NCBI RefSeq assembly: GCF_009696445.1
Contig: NZ_VULZ01000016.1
Span: 17,605 to 81,604 of the forward strand
Length of the DNA: 64,000 bases
Source: Porcincola intestinalis
GTDB lineage: Bacteria; Bacillota; Clostridia; Lachnospirales; Lachnospiraceae
Direction of reading: 5' to 3'
Shown here one piece after another: positions 56,014 through 64,000 of this stretch. A program made the translations under genes and the position numbers. Numbering within the stretch: position 1 is the first letter of the stretch; each line of letters starts with the position of its first letter. The notes under the pieces were generated by a model. That model ran no database searches and had not been told where the DNA came from. It worked only from the letters and a program-made list of their open reading frames with translations.

Positions 56014-57066
56014 ATGAAAGCAGTTATTCTACATGGACCAGATAATTACCCGAACAACTATGAAGTCATGGATATCCCAAAGTCTGTTTGCGGAGATGAA
56101 GAGATCCTGCTTCATATGAGAGCGGCAGCACTGTGTGGAACGGATAAGAGAATCTTTACAGGAGCCAAGACAAAGGGCGTACGGAAGGATTCGGTTGTCG
56201 GGCACGAAATCTGCGGTGAGATTGCGGAAGTTGGAAAAAACGTCCAGGGCTTCTCCGTCGGCGAACATGTTTCAATCGCGAATGTCATCCCTTGTGGACA
56301 CTGCCCGGCCTGCCTTTCCGGGAGAGAGAATGCCTGCATGAACCGCAAGGCGATCGGATATGAGTTCAACGGTGGATTTGAGGAGTATGTATTGATTCCG
56401 AAGATCTGCATCGAGAGTGGCAATGTTGTCAAGCTTCCGGAGGATGTCAGCTTCGAGGCAGGAGCACTGATCGAACCGCTTGCATGCTGCATCCGCGGAC
56501 TTCGAAATACAGGAACTGGATTCAATGACACGGTTTTGATTATCGGTGCCGGCCCGATCGGACTGATGCATCTGCAGCTGTCGCTGATTGCAGGCGCGAA
56601 GAAAGTCATTGTCAGTGAGCTGGATGCAGAGAAGCGGGAAATCGCAAAGAAGCTTGGAGCAACAAGAGTCGTGGATTCTGCGAAAGAAGATCTCGCAGCA
56701 ATTGTTGCTGAGGAAACGAATGGAACAGGTGTGGACCGGATAGTCATGGCGATCGGTATCACGGGACTTGTGAACAGTGCGCTGCAGCTTGCAAAAAAAG
56801 GCGGAACGGTATGCTTGTTTGCGGGATTCCCGAAAGGAAAGACGGCGGAGATTGATCCGTCCATCATCCACTACAACGAATTGAATGTGACAGGTTCCAC
56901 TGCTTATAAGAGAATCGATTATCTTCAGGCAGCAGACATGGTCAAGGCGCATAAGATCGATCTGGATGCGATTGTATCCGCCAGGTTTACGCTGGACAAA
57001 TTCAAAGAAGCGCTTGATCTTCACATGTCCGGCAAAGCTTTGAAGGTTGTGATTGTCAACCAATAA
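56014..57066 (+). CDS. Zinc-dependent medium-chain dehydrogenase (polyol/threonine dehydrogenase-like)
   Basis: A 350-residue MDR enzyme. Catalytic zinc ligands are Cys41, His64 and Glu65 or Glu154 (ALIEPLACC). The structural zinc loop has Cys94, Cys97, Cys100 and Cys108. The Rossmann motif GAGPIG is at 178-183, and an acidic residue after the second strand (SELD, about 201-204) favours NAD+ over NADP+. The family oxidises polyols, sugar alcohols or L-threonine. As the first gene of the operon, preceded by an AGGAGGAAAT ribosome site, it may oxidise the imported compound. Exact substrate unknown. Confidence 0.87.
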   Translation: MKAVILHGPDNYPNNYEVMDIPKSVCGDEEILLHMRAAALCGTDKRIFTGAKTKGVRKDSVVGHEICGEIAEVGKNVQGFSVGEHVSIANVIPCGHCPACLSGRENACMNRKAIGYEFNGGFEEYVLIPKICIESGNVVKLPEDVSFEAGALIEPLACCIRGLRNTGTGFNDTVLIIGAGPIGLMHLQLSLIAGAKKVIVSELDAEKREIAKKLGATRVVDSAKEDLAAIVAEETNGTGVDRIVMAIGITGLVNSALQLAKKGGTVCLFAGFPKGKTAEIDPSIIHYNELNVTGSTAYKRIDYLQAADMVKAHKIDLDAIVSARFTLDKFKEALDLHMSGKALKVVIVNQ

Positions 57067-57152
57067 CAGGGAATGACAATCCGGCTATCAAATAACAAGG
57101 AATGCACCACCTAAGAACATTATTTTATAGCAACAGATAGGAGGATAAAAAC

Positions 57153-58061
57153 ATGGCAGTAACACCGTCAGCAGCACCAATGTATGCAATGGGCAAGGCA
57201 GTTCGTCTTTCACGGATGGTCAATCCGGTCAGCAACAAGATGATGGCGATCACGGTTGACCACGCAACGTCCAGAGGAATTGCCCCAATGACCGGGATCC
57301 AGGACATTCAGGGCGCCATTGACAAGATTGTGGCCGGGCATCCGGATGCAATGACGATGACATGGGGAATTCAGAAGAGATGCTGGGGACCGCATGTTGG
57401 TTCAGGAATCTCTATTCTTCATAAGATTTCCAACTATGCACCGACATCTCCTACCAATGATATGATCTTTGGCTCAGTGGATGCGGCAGTCCGTTCTGGC
57501 GCAGATGCGGTTTCTCTCGGATGCATGACACTGGGAGATTTCCAGAATGAGCAGTTTGAGCGTATCGGAGAAGTGTCTGAGTACTGCGATGAGATCGGGA
57601 TGCCGTTGATCGGGCATATCTATCCGAAGGGTGAAAGTGTTCCGGTAGACAAAAGGACGGCATGGGAAAACATTGCGTACTGTGCACGCAGCGCTGCTGA
57701 ACTGGGTCTTGATGTTGTCAAGACAACATATACGGGAGATCCAGACAGCATGGCGAAGGTCATATCCTGTGTTCCGTCAACTTTCCGTGTTGTGATCCAG
57801 GGCGGTGATTCGCCGAAGGGGCTTACGCAGGATCAGCTCATTGATTACTACATGCAGATGACCAGGGATGCACTGGACGCTGGCTGCGGCGGTGTCACGA
57901 TGGGCCGCTGGGTCTGGGATTACAAGGATGTCACGGCGCTGGTCATCGCGCTGAGAAGACTGATCCACAAGGGGTATACACCGAAAGAGACAAGGGAACT
58001 TCTTGATACCGTTGAGCACGACAAGAATTACGCAGACTACTGGGATCTCAACAAGGGTTGA
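57153..58061 (+). CDS. Class I aldolase of the DeoC/FbaB/LsrF group
   Basis: A 302-residue TIM barrel. The Schiff-base lysine is probably Lys190 in GLDVVKTTYTGD. The phosphate-binding end shows FRVVIQGGDSPK and GGVTMGRWVWD, equivalent to the GG and MGRN loops of FbaB and LsrF. ITVDHATSRG near the N-terminus is also typical. It probably cleaves a phosphorylated keto-acid or ketose made by the FGGY kinase to C3 or C2 products. GGAGGATAAAA precedes the start. Confidence 0.78.
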   Translation: MAVTPSAAPMYAMGKAVRLSRMVNPVSNKMMAITVDHATSRGIAPMTGIQDIQGAIDKIVAGHPDAMTMTWGIQKRCWGPHVGSGISILHKISNYAPTSPTNDMIFGSVDAAVRSGADAVSLGCMTLGDFQNEQFERIGEVSEYCDEIGMPLIGHIYPKGESVPVDKRTAWENIAYCARSAAELGLDVVKTTYTGDPDSMAKVISCVPSTFRVVIQGGDSPKGLTQDQLIDYYMQMTRDALDAGCGGVTMGRWVWDYKDVTALVIALRRLIHKGYTPKETRELLDTVEHDKNYADYWDLNKG

Positions 58062-58092
58062 AAGCCGGAGACAGATGAGGGGTAGGTCAGAC

Positions 58093-59622
58093 ATGGCGAA
58101 GTATCTTCTGGGTATTGATGTCGGGACAACCAGCCTGAAAGTTGCTGTGATCGACGAAAATGCAAAAATTCTCGGAATTGCCAGCAGCAAGTATAAACTG
58201 CTTACACCAACATCCTGCTCGGTGCAGATTGAAACGGAGAGTATGTGGCAGGCTGTTCTGACGTGCATCAGGCTTTTGAAGGATGGAAAAGGGATCGACA
58301 TGACGAAAGTCAGCGGGATCAGCATTTCATCTCTGTGCCCGGGGCTTGTTGCGATGGATGAAAATGGCAACGTTCTGGTAGATGCCATTATCTACTCCGA
58401 CCGCAGGAGTACAGAAGAGGCGGACCTGATATTAGAGAAGGTTGGTAGAGAGAGGCTGTTCGAAATTACAGCGAACAGCTCCATGGCAGGAGCATTCTCG
58501 GGCTCTTCGATGCTCTGGATAAAACGCCATATGCCTGATGAGTACAGGAGGACGAAGTATTTCGGACACCTGAACACCTTTCTTGTAAACCGGATGACAG
58601 GGAAGTTTGGAATCGACTATTCGAACGCTTCCTATACGAATCTGTTTGAGACAACAGGCGGGAAGAGATGGTCGCAGGACCTATGTGAGGCAATCGGGAT
58701 CGACCGCAAAAAGCTTCCGCCGCTGCATGAATCTACGGATGTGATTGGCGGTTTGATTCACCGTGACCTGATTGAGATGGGAATTCCGGAGGGAACTCCG
58801 GTGACAATGGGTGGAGCAGACACTCCATGCGCAACGCTTGCTTCGGGTGTGACAAAAGCAGGAGATGTATGTGAGTCCGTTGGTACAACAGATGTCCTGA
58901 CGGTATGTGTTGACAAGCCGGTATTTGACCGGGGATTCATCAATCGCTGCCATGTTGTTCCGGGAACCTGGATCTACCAGGGAGCGATGTCGTTTGCAGG
59001 AGCTGCCAACGAGTGGTTTCTGAAACAATTCTGCTGTGACTTGATTGACGAGGCAAGAGATATCGGGAATGCCTACCATTTGATGAATGTTGAAGCTGAC
59101 AAAGCCCAGCCAGGCTGCGACGGAGTTGTGTTCCTCCCTTACATGCTCGGTGAACGCAGCCCGATCTGGGATCCCTACGCCAGAGGTGTTTTCTTTGGTA
59201 TTTCGCTTCAGACAACGCGTCGTGAGATGAACCGGGCGGTCCTGGAAGGCTGTGGTTATGGTCTCCGACAGTTGTCTGAAATTGCAGAGCGGATAACAGG
59301 GATGAAGATTAAACGCTTCACATCCATCGGCGGGGGTGCAAAGAGCGATACCTGGGCGCAGATCAAGGCAGATATCACGGGGAAAGAAATCCAGATCCTG
59401 GATGTAACGGATATGGCACCGGTCGGGGCAGCCCTTCTGGCTGGAGTCGGAGCGGGTGTTTTCCGAGATGTTTATGAAGCAGCAGAAAAGGTAGACCGAA
59501 GCGTCTATAAGGTTATCAAACCGGATCATTCGCACGACAGTGTCTATGAGACAAGATATCAGACATACGTCAGCCTGTATCCGGCACTGAAGGAAATCTT
59601 CCGAAAAAATTTGAACTGTTGA
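58093..59622 (+). CDS. FGGY-family carbohydrate kinase
   Basis: A 509-residue kinase. I use the ATG at 58093 (MAKYLLGIDVGTTSLKVAVI), the usual FGGY opening; an earlier in-frame start at 58003 lies inside the aldolase gene. The second family signature region includes LPYMLGERSPIWDPYARG and GCGYGLRQLSEIAE, with SIGGGAKSDTWAQIKADITG near the C-terminus. It resembles xylulokinase-type members, but specificity is not readable. The gene is followed by a short inverted repeat and the TRAP transporter genes. Confidence 0.88.
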   Translation: MAKYLLGIDVGTTSLKVAVIDENAKILGIASSKYKLLTPTSCSVQIETESMWQAVLTCIRLLKDGKGIDMTKVSGISISSLCPGLVAMDENGNVLVDAIIYSDRRSTEEADLILEKVGRERLFEITANSSMAGAFSGSSMLWIKRHMPDEYRRTKYFGHLNTFLVNRMTGKFGIDYSNASYTNLFETTGGKRWSQDLCEAIGIDRKKLPPLHESTDVIGGLIHRDLIEMGIPEGTPVTMGGADTPCATLASGVTKAGDVCESVGTTDVLTVCVDKPVFDRGFINRCHVVPGTWIYQGAMSFAGAANEWFLKQFCCDLIDEARDIGNAYHLMNVEADKAQPGCDGVVFLPYMLGERSPIWDPYARGVFFGISLQTTRREMNRAVLEGCGYGLRQLSEIAERITGMKIKRFTSIGGGAKSDTWAQIKADITGKEIQILDVTDMAPVGAALLAGVGAGVFRDVYEAAEKVDRSVYKVIKPDHSHDSVYETRYQTYVSLYPALKEIFRKNLNC

Positions 59623-59638
59623 ACGTCTGAACAGACGT
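59623..59638 (+). other. Small inverted repeat directly after the FGGY kinase stop
   Basis: ACGTCTG-AA-CAGACGT is a perfect 7+7 inverted repeat beginning at the base after the stop codon. It is too short and lacks a T-run for a terminator; it may be a processing site or an operator. Confidence 0.4.
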
Positions 59639-59677
59639 CAAGCAATTACACATGCGACAACGCAAAAGGAGAACACT

Positions 59678-60769
59678 ATGAAAGCAAAAAGACTGGTTGC
59701 AGCCCTTCTGGCAGCAGCACTTACCACGGTCAGTATGTCTGCATTCGCATCAGATGCTTCCACGGAAGCGTCGACGGAGGCTTCTACTGAGGCAGCAGGT
59801 GAAGTTACCTTCACCGAGGATCAGACTCCGAATGACGATGCGACGAAGATTACGATTGCAATTCCGGATCCGGAAGAGTCCTACATCGGAGTTGCTGCAA
59901 AGGAATTTGCGAACCGTGCGATGAAGTACTCAGATGGAACATTGAATATCACCATCTCTGGAAATGGTTCTCTGTATGGAGGAGACACGGCAGCGGGGAT
60001 CAAGCAGCTTTCTGCAGGGTCCCTTCAGATGCTGATTCTTGCTTCTTCCGTATATGCAAGCTTCAAGCCGGGATTCAATGTCATTTCTGTCCCGTACATG
60101 TTCGACGACCAGGCGCAGCTTCTGGATTATTTGAACAGTGAAACGGGTGATGCGCTGATGAAGAGTGTCGATGACATCGGAATCACGACAGTCGGAAAGT
60201 GGACCAGGTCTTTCCGTGAGATCACAAACTCCAAAAAGCCGATCAACAGCCCGGATGATCTGAAAGGACTTGTTCTCAGGGTGCCGAACAACTCTCTGTA
60301 TGTCGAATTCTTCAAGGCTTGCGGAGCAGTCACGACACCGATGAATTTCTCGGAGGTTTACAATGCACTTCAGCTGAACACGCTGGACGGGCAGGAGAAC
60401 CCGGTTGACGTCCCGTATTCGAACAAGTTCTATGAGGTACAGAAGTACATTTCATTCACGAATCATATGGCGGATGCATGGGTTGTCGGTGTAAACTCCA
60501 AGTTCTTCGATTCTCTGACCGATGAGCAGAAGGAAGCCATTCAGAAGGCGGGAGAGGAAGTTCAGCAGTGGAATGTCAACTACATGGCAGCTCAGGACAA
60601 GGTTGCTCTGCAGACATTGATCGATAATGGAATGGAAGCAAACGACATCTCGGATGAGGCAAAAGAGCAGTTCATCGAGATTTCAAAGTCCTGCTATGAC
60701 ACGTTCAAGGAACTGATCGATGACGATGAGCTCTTTGATGCGACGGCGAAGTTTACTGGAAGAAGCTAA
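59678..60769 (+). CDS. dctP: TRAP transporter solute-binding protein (DctP family)
   Basis: A 363-residue exported protein. The signal peptide ends AFA (residues 22-24) before SDAS, a type I cleavage site; there is no lipobox. A short STEA repeat (STEASTEASTEA) follows, then the DctP domain: ISGNGSLYGGDTAAGIKQLSAG, FKPGFNVISVPYMFDD, LKGLVLRVPNNSLY and EVYNALQLNTLDGQENP. That last motif is the family's substrate-carboxylate region, so the ligand is probably an organic or sugar acid. AAAGGAGAAC precedes the start. Confidence 0.92.
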   Translation: MKAKRLVAALLAAALTTVSMSAFASDASTEASTEASTEAAGEVTFTEDQTPNDDATKITIAIPDPEESYIGVAAKEFANRAMKYSDGTLNITISGNGSLYGGDTAAGIKQLSAGSLQMLILASSVYASFKPGFNVISVPYMFDDQAQLLDYLNSETGDALMKSVDDIGITTVGKWTRSFREITNSKKPINSPDDLKGLVLRVPNNSLYVEFFKACGAVTTPMNFSEVYNALQLNTLDGQENPVDVPYSNKFYEVQKYISFTNHMADAWVVGVNSKFFDSLTDEQKEAIQKAGEEVQQWNVNYMAAQDKVALQTLIDNGMEANDISDEAKEQFIEISKSCYDTFKELIDDDELFDATAKFTGRS

Positions 60770-60783
60770 GCAAACAGGCCTTT

Positions 60784-60860
60784 AGGTTATCAGAAGAGTC
60801 AGGCAGAGAACGGGCTGCTGCATAATTATGCGGCAGCCCATCCTGTATCACGGATAACCT
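60784..60860 (+). other. Nested stem-loop between dctP and dctQ
   Basis: GGGCTGCTGCAT (60812-60823) pairs with ATGCGGCAGCCC (60828-60839). An outer pair AGGTTATC (60784-60791) / GATAACCT (60853-60860) encloses it. No U-run follows. As in the ABC operon, a strong stem follows the binding-protein gene, probably stabilising its mRNA and reducing permease expression. Confidence 0.7.
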
Positions 60861-60886
60861 GTCAGGACGTGCGGAGGTTATTGAGA

Positions 60887-61423
60887 ATGGAACGGAAGAA
60901 AACAAAACTTTCCGGGTTTTTCAACGTAATTGACAAGATAGAGGATTTCATCCTGGCATTGACGGTGATCGGTATGATCATTGTCATTCTGATTCAGATT
61001 GTCGGACGTGTGATTGGTCACCCGTTCCCATGGACAGAGGAGATGAGCCGCTACCTGTTCCTTTGGATGATGTTTATTGCACTGGCGGCAGGGTTTAACA
61101 GATGTGAATCAGCCCGCGTAACGCTGCTTCTGCAGATCGGACCTAAATGGCTGAAGAAAGCCAGTGAAATCCTGTATTTCGTGGCAGTTGAGGCATTCTT
61201 CGTCTTTATGGTCATATATGGGGCACAGGTTGTCCAGCAGCAGATCATGATGCACGAGATGGGAACCGCGCTTCGAATTCCGATGTCCCTGATCGGGATA
61301 TGCCAGCCGATTGGAGGAGTCCTTGGATTGATCGGAACCCTTCAAAATTTCATGGAGTACCATGGAAAGGTGGCAATCCTGGACAAGGAAGCGGAGAAAA
61401 AGAAGGCGCTTGAGAACAGCTAA
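60887..61423 (+). CDS. dctQ: TRAP transporter small permease (DctQ family)
   Basis: A 178-residue protein with four membrane segments. The family motif is FPWTEEMSRYLFLWMMFIALAAG. The ATG at 60887 has GGAGG nine bases upstream; an in-frame GTG at 60869 precedes that ribosome site and is rejected. It bridges the binding protein and the large permease. Confidence 0.92.
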   Translation: MERKKTKLSGFFNVIDKIEDFILALTVIGMIIVILIQIVGRVIGHPFPWTEEMSRYLFLWMMFIALAAGFNRCESARVTLLLQIGPKWLKKASEILYFVAVEAFFVFMVIYGAQVVQQQIMMHEMGTALRIPMSLIGICQPIGGVLGLIGTLQNFMEYHGKVAILDKEAEKKKALENS

Positions 61424-61435
61424 GAGGGTACGAGT

Positions 61436-62716
61436 ATGAGTGCAGCAATTATCCTGTTATTTCTGATTCTGATGTTTCTGGGAGTGCCGATTGCAACCTC
61501 GCTGGGACTGGCTTCTGTCATTGTCATGGCGACGAAATCGACGCTTCCGCTGAATATGGCAGCTCAGTCGATGTTTACTGCCATGAACTCTTTTATCATG
61601 GTTGCAGTCCCGCTGTTTATTCTCTGCGGATCTCTGATGGATGAAGGCGGAATTGCAGACCGGATCTACGACCTTGCAGAGGCGCTGGTAGGCTGGATCT
61701 ACGGCGGGCTGGGGCATGTCTCGGTTGTGGTGAACATGCTGTTTGCGGGAATGAGCGGTTCTTCCGTTGCGGCAATTGCTTCGATCGGAAAGATGAGCAT
61801 TAACGCGCTGGAAAAAAAGGGCTATCCGAAGGATTACGCAACAGCGATCAACCTTTCCGGCTCCATGCTTGCTTCGGTCATCCCGCCATCCATTCTGATG
61901 ATCAATGCGGCGGCGACTGGAAATGTATCCATCGGGCAGGCACTGCTTGCAGGACTGATTCCCGGCATCATCATCGGCATCATTTTCATGGTGTACAACT
62001 ACTTCTATTGCAGGCGCCATGGGATCGGCGACCGGGTCAAGTTCAGCGGAAAGAAGCTCGGTAAGGCATTCGTCAGAGCAATACCGGCGCTTCTCACACC
62101 GATCATCCTGCTCGGCGGCGTTTATACCGGAGTCTACACGCCAACCGAAGGTGCTGCAATTGCAGTTGTCTATACGATGATTGTGTCTGTCTATGTTTTC
62201 AAGACCCTGAAGTGGACAGATATGCCGCGCATCATCATCAAGAATGCACGGTCTACAGGAACGATCCTGTTTGTTGCCATTGCGGCAAAGCCGGCATCGG
62301 TATTGTTCGAAATTGACGGACTGCCGTCCAGAGTTGCACAGGGAATCGCCGGAATCTCTGATAATCGTATCGTCATTCTGTTTGTCCTGTATGCATTCCT
62401 GATTGTTGTCGGAATGTTTATGGATGCAACAGCTGCTATTTTTATCCTGGTGCCAATTCTTCTTCCGGCCTGCCAGGCTGTAGGAGTGTCACCGCTGTTC
62501 TTTACCGTATTTCTGGTCATTACACTGTCCTTTGGTCTGATTACACCTCCGGTTGGGGTATGCCTGTATGCGGCTGAGAATGTAACAGGGCTGCCGCTGG
62601 AAAGAATTATCAAGGCATCGATTCCGTGGATATTGCTGATTGCAGTTTCACTGTGCATCTTTATTCTTTTCCCGCAGATCATAGAGGCACCAGTGGCGCT
62701 TGTATTTGGAACCTGA
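61436..62716 (+). CDS. dctM: TRAP transporter large permease (DctM family)
   Basis: A 426-residue, about 12-segment membrane protein. Signatures: FLGVPIATSLGLASVI, PLFILCGSLMDEGG, GMSGSSVAAIASIGKM, GGVYTGVYTPTEGAAIAVVY and FGLITPPVGVCLYAAENV. It provides Na+-driven secondary transport with DctQ and DctP. It starts 12 bp after dctQ. Confidence 0.94.
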   Translation: MSAAIILLFLILMFLGVPIATSLGLASVIVMATKSTLPLNMAAQSMFTAMNSFIMVAVPLFILCGSLMDEGGIADRIYDLAEALVGWIYGGLGHVSVVVNMLFAGMSGSSVAAIASIGKMSINALEKKGYPKDYATAINLSGSMLASVIPPSILMINAAATGNVSIGQALLAGLIPGIIIGIIFMVYNYFYCRRHGIGDRVKFSGKKLGKAFVRAIPALLTPIILLGGVYTGVYTPTEGAAIAVVYTMIVSVYVFKTLKWTDMPRIIIKNARSTGTILFVAIAAKPASVLFEIDGLPSRVAQGIAGISDNRIVILFVLYAFLIVVGMFMDATAAIFILVPILLPACQAVGVSPLFFTVFLVITLSFGLITPPVGVCLYAAENVTGLPLERIIKASIPWILLIAVSLCIFILFPQIIEAPVALVFGT

Positions 62717-62784
62717 CCGGTGTCACAATGATCTGAGGCAGGCAGTGATAGAGCGAGTGTAATGAATGTAGGAGGATAACACAG

Positions 62785-63753
62785 ATGAAAATCGTTGTTC
62801 TTGATGGCTATACGGAGAATCCGGGAGATCTGTCCTGGGGAGAACTGGAAAAGCTGGGGGAATTGAAGGTGTATGACAGGGTTTCCTATGAGGAATCCCC
62901 GGTTATCTCTGAGAAGATTGGCGATGCAGACATAGTCATCACCAACAAGACTCCGGTTTCAAAGGAGTCGATCGACAGATGTCCGAATCTGAAGGCAATT
63001 GCCCTTCTTGCTACAGGGTACAATGTTGTGGACTACAACTACGCACGAGAGAAGGGAATTCCAGTCATGAATGTTCCGACCTACGGAACGCAGATTGTCG
63101 GGCAGTACGCGGTCGGTCTCCTTCTGGAAATCTGCTCTCATTACTGGGCGCACAGCGAGAAGGTCCATGACGGAGAGTGGGAGCGCAATGCAGACTGGTG
63201 TTTCTGGGATTACCCGATGATCGAGCTGTACGGGAAGACTGCAGGTGTCATCGGTCTCGGAAGGATCGGGCAGCAGACAGCCAGGATTCTGGGAGCAATG
63301 GGCATGAAAGTCCTCGCAAACGATAAGTTTGAGAGTGATGCTGGAAAGGCTGTCGCTGAATATACAGATCGCGAGACACTGTTCAGAGAATCCGATGTCA
63401 TCTTCCTGCATTGCCCGCTGTTCCCGGATACAGAGGGACTGATCAATAAAGATACCATCGCAAAGATGAAGGATGGCGTGATCCTCATCAATAACAGCCG
63501 CGGCCAGCTTATTGTGGAGCAGGATCTGGCTGATGCGCTCAATAGCGGGAAAGTATATGCGGCTGGACTGGATGTTGTCTCAACAGAACCTATCAGGGAA
63601 GACAATCCGCTTCTGAAGGCAAAGAACTGTGTCATCACACCGCACATCTCATGGGCGGCAAAGGCTGCTAGACAGCGAATCATGGATACGACAGTCGAAA
63701 ATGTAAGATCGTTCCTGAATGGGAATCCCACGAACGTAGTGAACAAGCTGTGA
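62785..63753 (+). CDS. D-2-hydroxyacid dehydrogenase, glycerate dehydrogenase/hydroxypyruvate reductase type
   Basis: A 322-residue NAD-dependent enzyme. The opening MKIVVLDGYTENPGDLSW is characteristic of glycerate dehydrogenase. The Rossmann motif GLGRIG is at 157-162, and the acidic residue in LANDKFE favours NADH. The catalytic triad is Arg239, Glu268 and His287 (HISWA). It would reduce hydroxypyruvate to D-glycerate for the glycerate kinase at 53690. It ends the TRAP operon at a strong terminator. Reduction of another 2-keto acid is the alternative. Confidence 0.88.
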   Translation: MKIVVLDGYTENPGDLSWGELEKLGELKVYDRVSYEESPVISEKIGDADIVITNKTPVSKESIDRCPNLKAIALLATGYNVVDYNYAREKGIPVMNVPTYGTQIVGQYAVGLLLEICSHYWAHSEKVHDGEWERNADWCFWDYPMIELYGKTAGVIGLGRIGQQTARILGAMGMKVLANDKFESDAGKAVAEYTDRETLFRESDVIFLHCPLFPDTEGLINKDTIAKMKDGVILINNSRGQLIVEQDLADALNSGKVYAAGLDVVSTEPIREDNPLLKAKNCVITPHISWAAKAARQRIMDTTVENVRSFLNGNPTNVVNKL

Positions 63754-63773
63754 GGATAACCTGAAAGAAGCAT

Positions 63774-63803
63774 AAGGCCGCGGATACAGAAAGCGGCCTT
63801 TTT
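63774..63803 (+). terminator. Terminator after the glycerate dehydrogenase gene
   Basis: AAGGCCGC (63774-63781) pairs with GCGGCCTT (63793-63800), followed by TTT. It is a compact stem with an 11-base loop. Confidence 0.85.
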
Positions 63804-63871
63804 GATGCATGGAAAAGAATGATGATTCACATCCCCGGGACAGGTGTCATCGGGAGAGGAGGAAAATAAAA

Positions 63872-64000
63872 GTGAAGAAGTATGTTTACATGTTCTCAGA
63901 AGGAAACGCAGGGATGCGGAATCTTCTCGGAGGCAAAGGAGCCGGGCTTGCGGAGATGACAGGGCTCGGACTGCCGGTGCCGCAGGGCTTCACGATTACG
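63872..64000 (+). CDS. ppdK: Pyruvate, phosphate dikinase (partial, N-terminus only)
   Basis: The first 43 codons start at a GTG nine bases after GAGGAGG. They read (M)[20 protein letters not shown], then [22 protein letters not shown], the invariant start of PpdK (ATP-grasp domain). The enzyme interconverts PEP, AMP and PPi with pyruvate, ATP and phosphate, and serves glycolysis or gluconeogenesis in anaerobes. The rest is beyond the window. Confidence 0.93.
   Translation, partial: MKKYVYMFSEGNAGMRNLLGGKGAGLAEMTGLGLPVPQGFTIT

Overview
The window looks like the replication-origin region of a gut-type Clostridia chromosome, most likely Lachnospiraceae. Support comes from the gene order gyrA-gyrB-recF-yaaA-dnaN-dnaA / rpmH-rnpA-yidD-yidC-jag-mnmE-mnmG-rsmG-parA-parB, from DUF4446 and DUF3881-like genes beside serS, from a MurT/GatD pair, and from a bile salt hydrolase. 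I do not assign a species. Genes left of about 11.5 kb run on the minus strand and the housekeeping genes to its right run on the plus strand, so both arms are transcribed away from a predicted origin with DnaA boxes on both sides of dnaA (9.98-10.10 kb and 11.59-11.73 kb).

Layout. 0-11.5 kb (minus): dnaA, dnaN, yaaA, recF, gyrB, gyrA, a lipoprotein of the beta-lactamase/PBP-like fold, murT and the start of gatD. 11.9-19.6 kb (plus): ribosomal protein L34, RNase P protein, YidD, YidC, Jag/KhpB, then the tRNA/rRNA modification set MnmE, MnmG, RsmG. 19.6-26 kb: a convergent alpha/beta hydrolase, three exact parS sites, parA-parB, DUF4446, serS and a DUF3881-like gene. 26-39.9 kb is an accessory stretch: a CLC antiporter, a TrpF-like barrel with a PfkB kinase, bile salt hydrolase, an EF-G/Tet(M)-like GTPase fused to a Rae1/YacP-type NYN nuclease domain, a LysR regulator divergent from azlCD, a UDG-family protein, and an ECF-type transporter whose S-component gene carries an in-frame amber codon.

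40-64 kb is carbohydrate catabolism. A GH38 mannosidase is followed by a sugar-ABC operon encoding a binding protein, two permeases, two different DUF4127 proteins, a PIG-L deacetylase, an RpiR regulator and a ROK kinase. This looks like a dedicated uptake and processing route for an amino-sugar-containing glycoconjugate, with DUF4127 as the enzyme of unknown function. After a LUD-domain gene comes a second system: glycerate kinase, a second RpiR regulator, a zinc dehydrogenase, a class I aldolase, an FGGY kinase, a DctPQM TRAP transporter and a glycerate dehydrogenase. The window ends in the start of pyruvate phosphate dikinase. Palindromes of the form TGAAA-N5-TTTCA stand before both halves of the second system, suggesting one RpiR regulon that funnels an imported acid or polyol through D-glycerate to 2-phosphoglycerate.

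No rRNA, tRNA, CRISPR array, insertion sequence or prophage gene was seen. Product names rest on motif reading without database searches.
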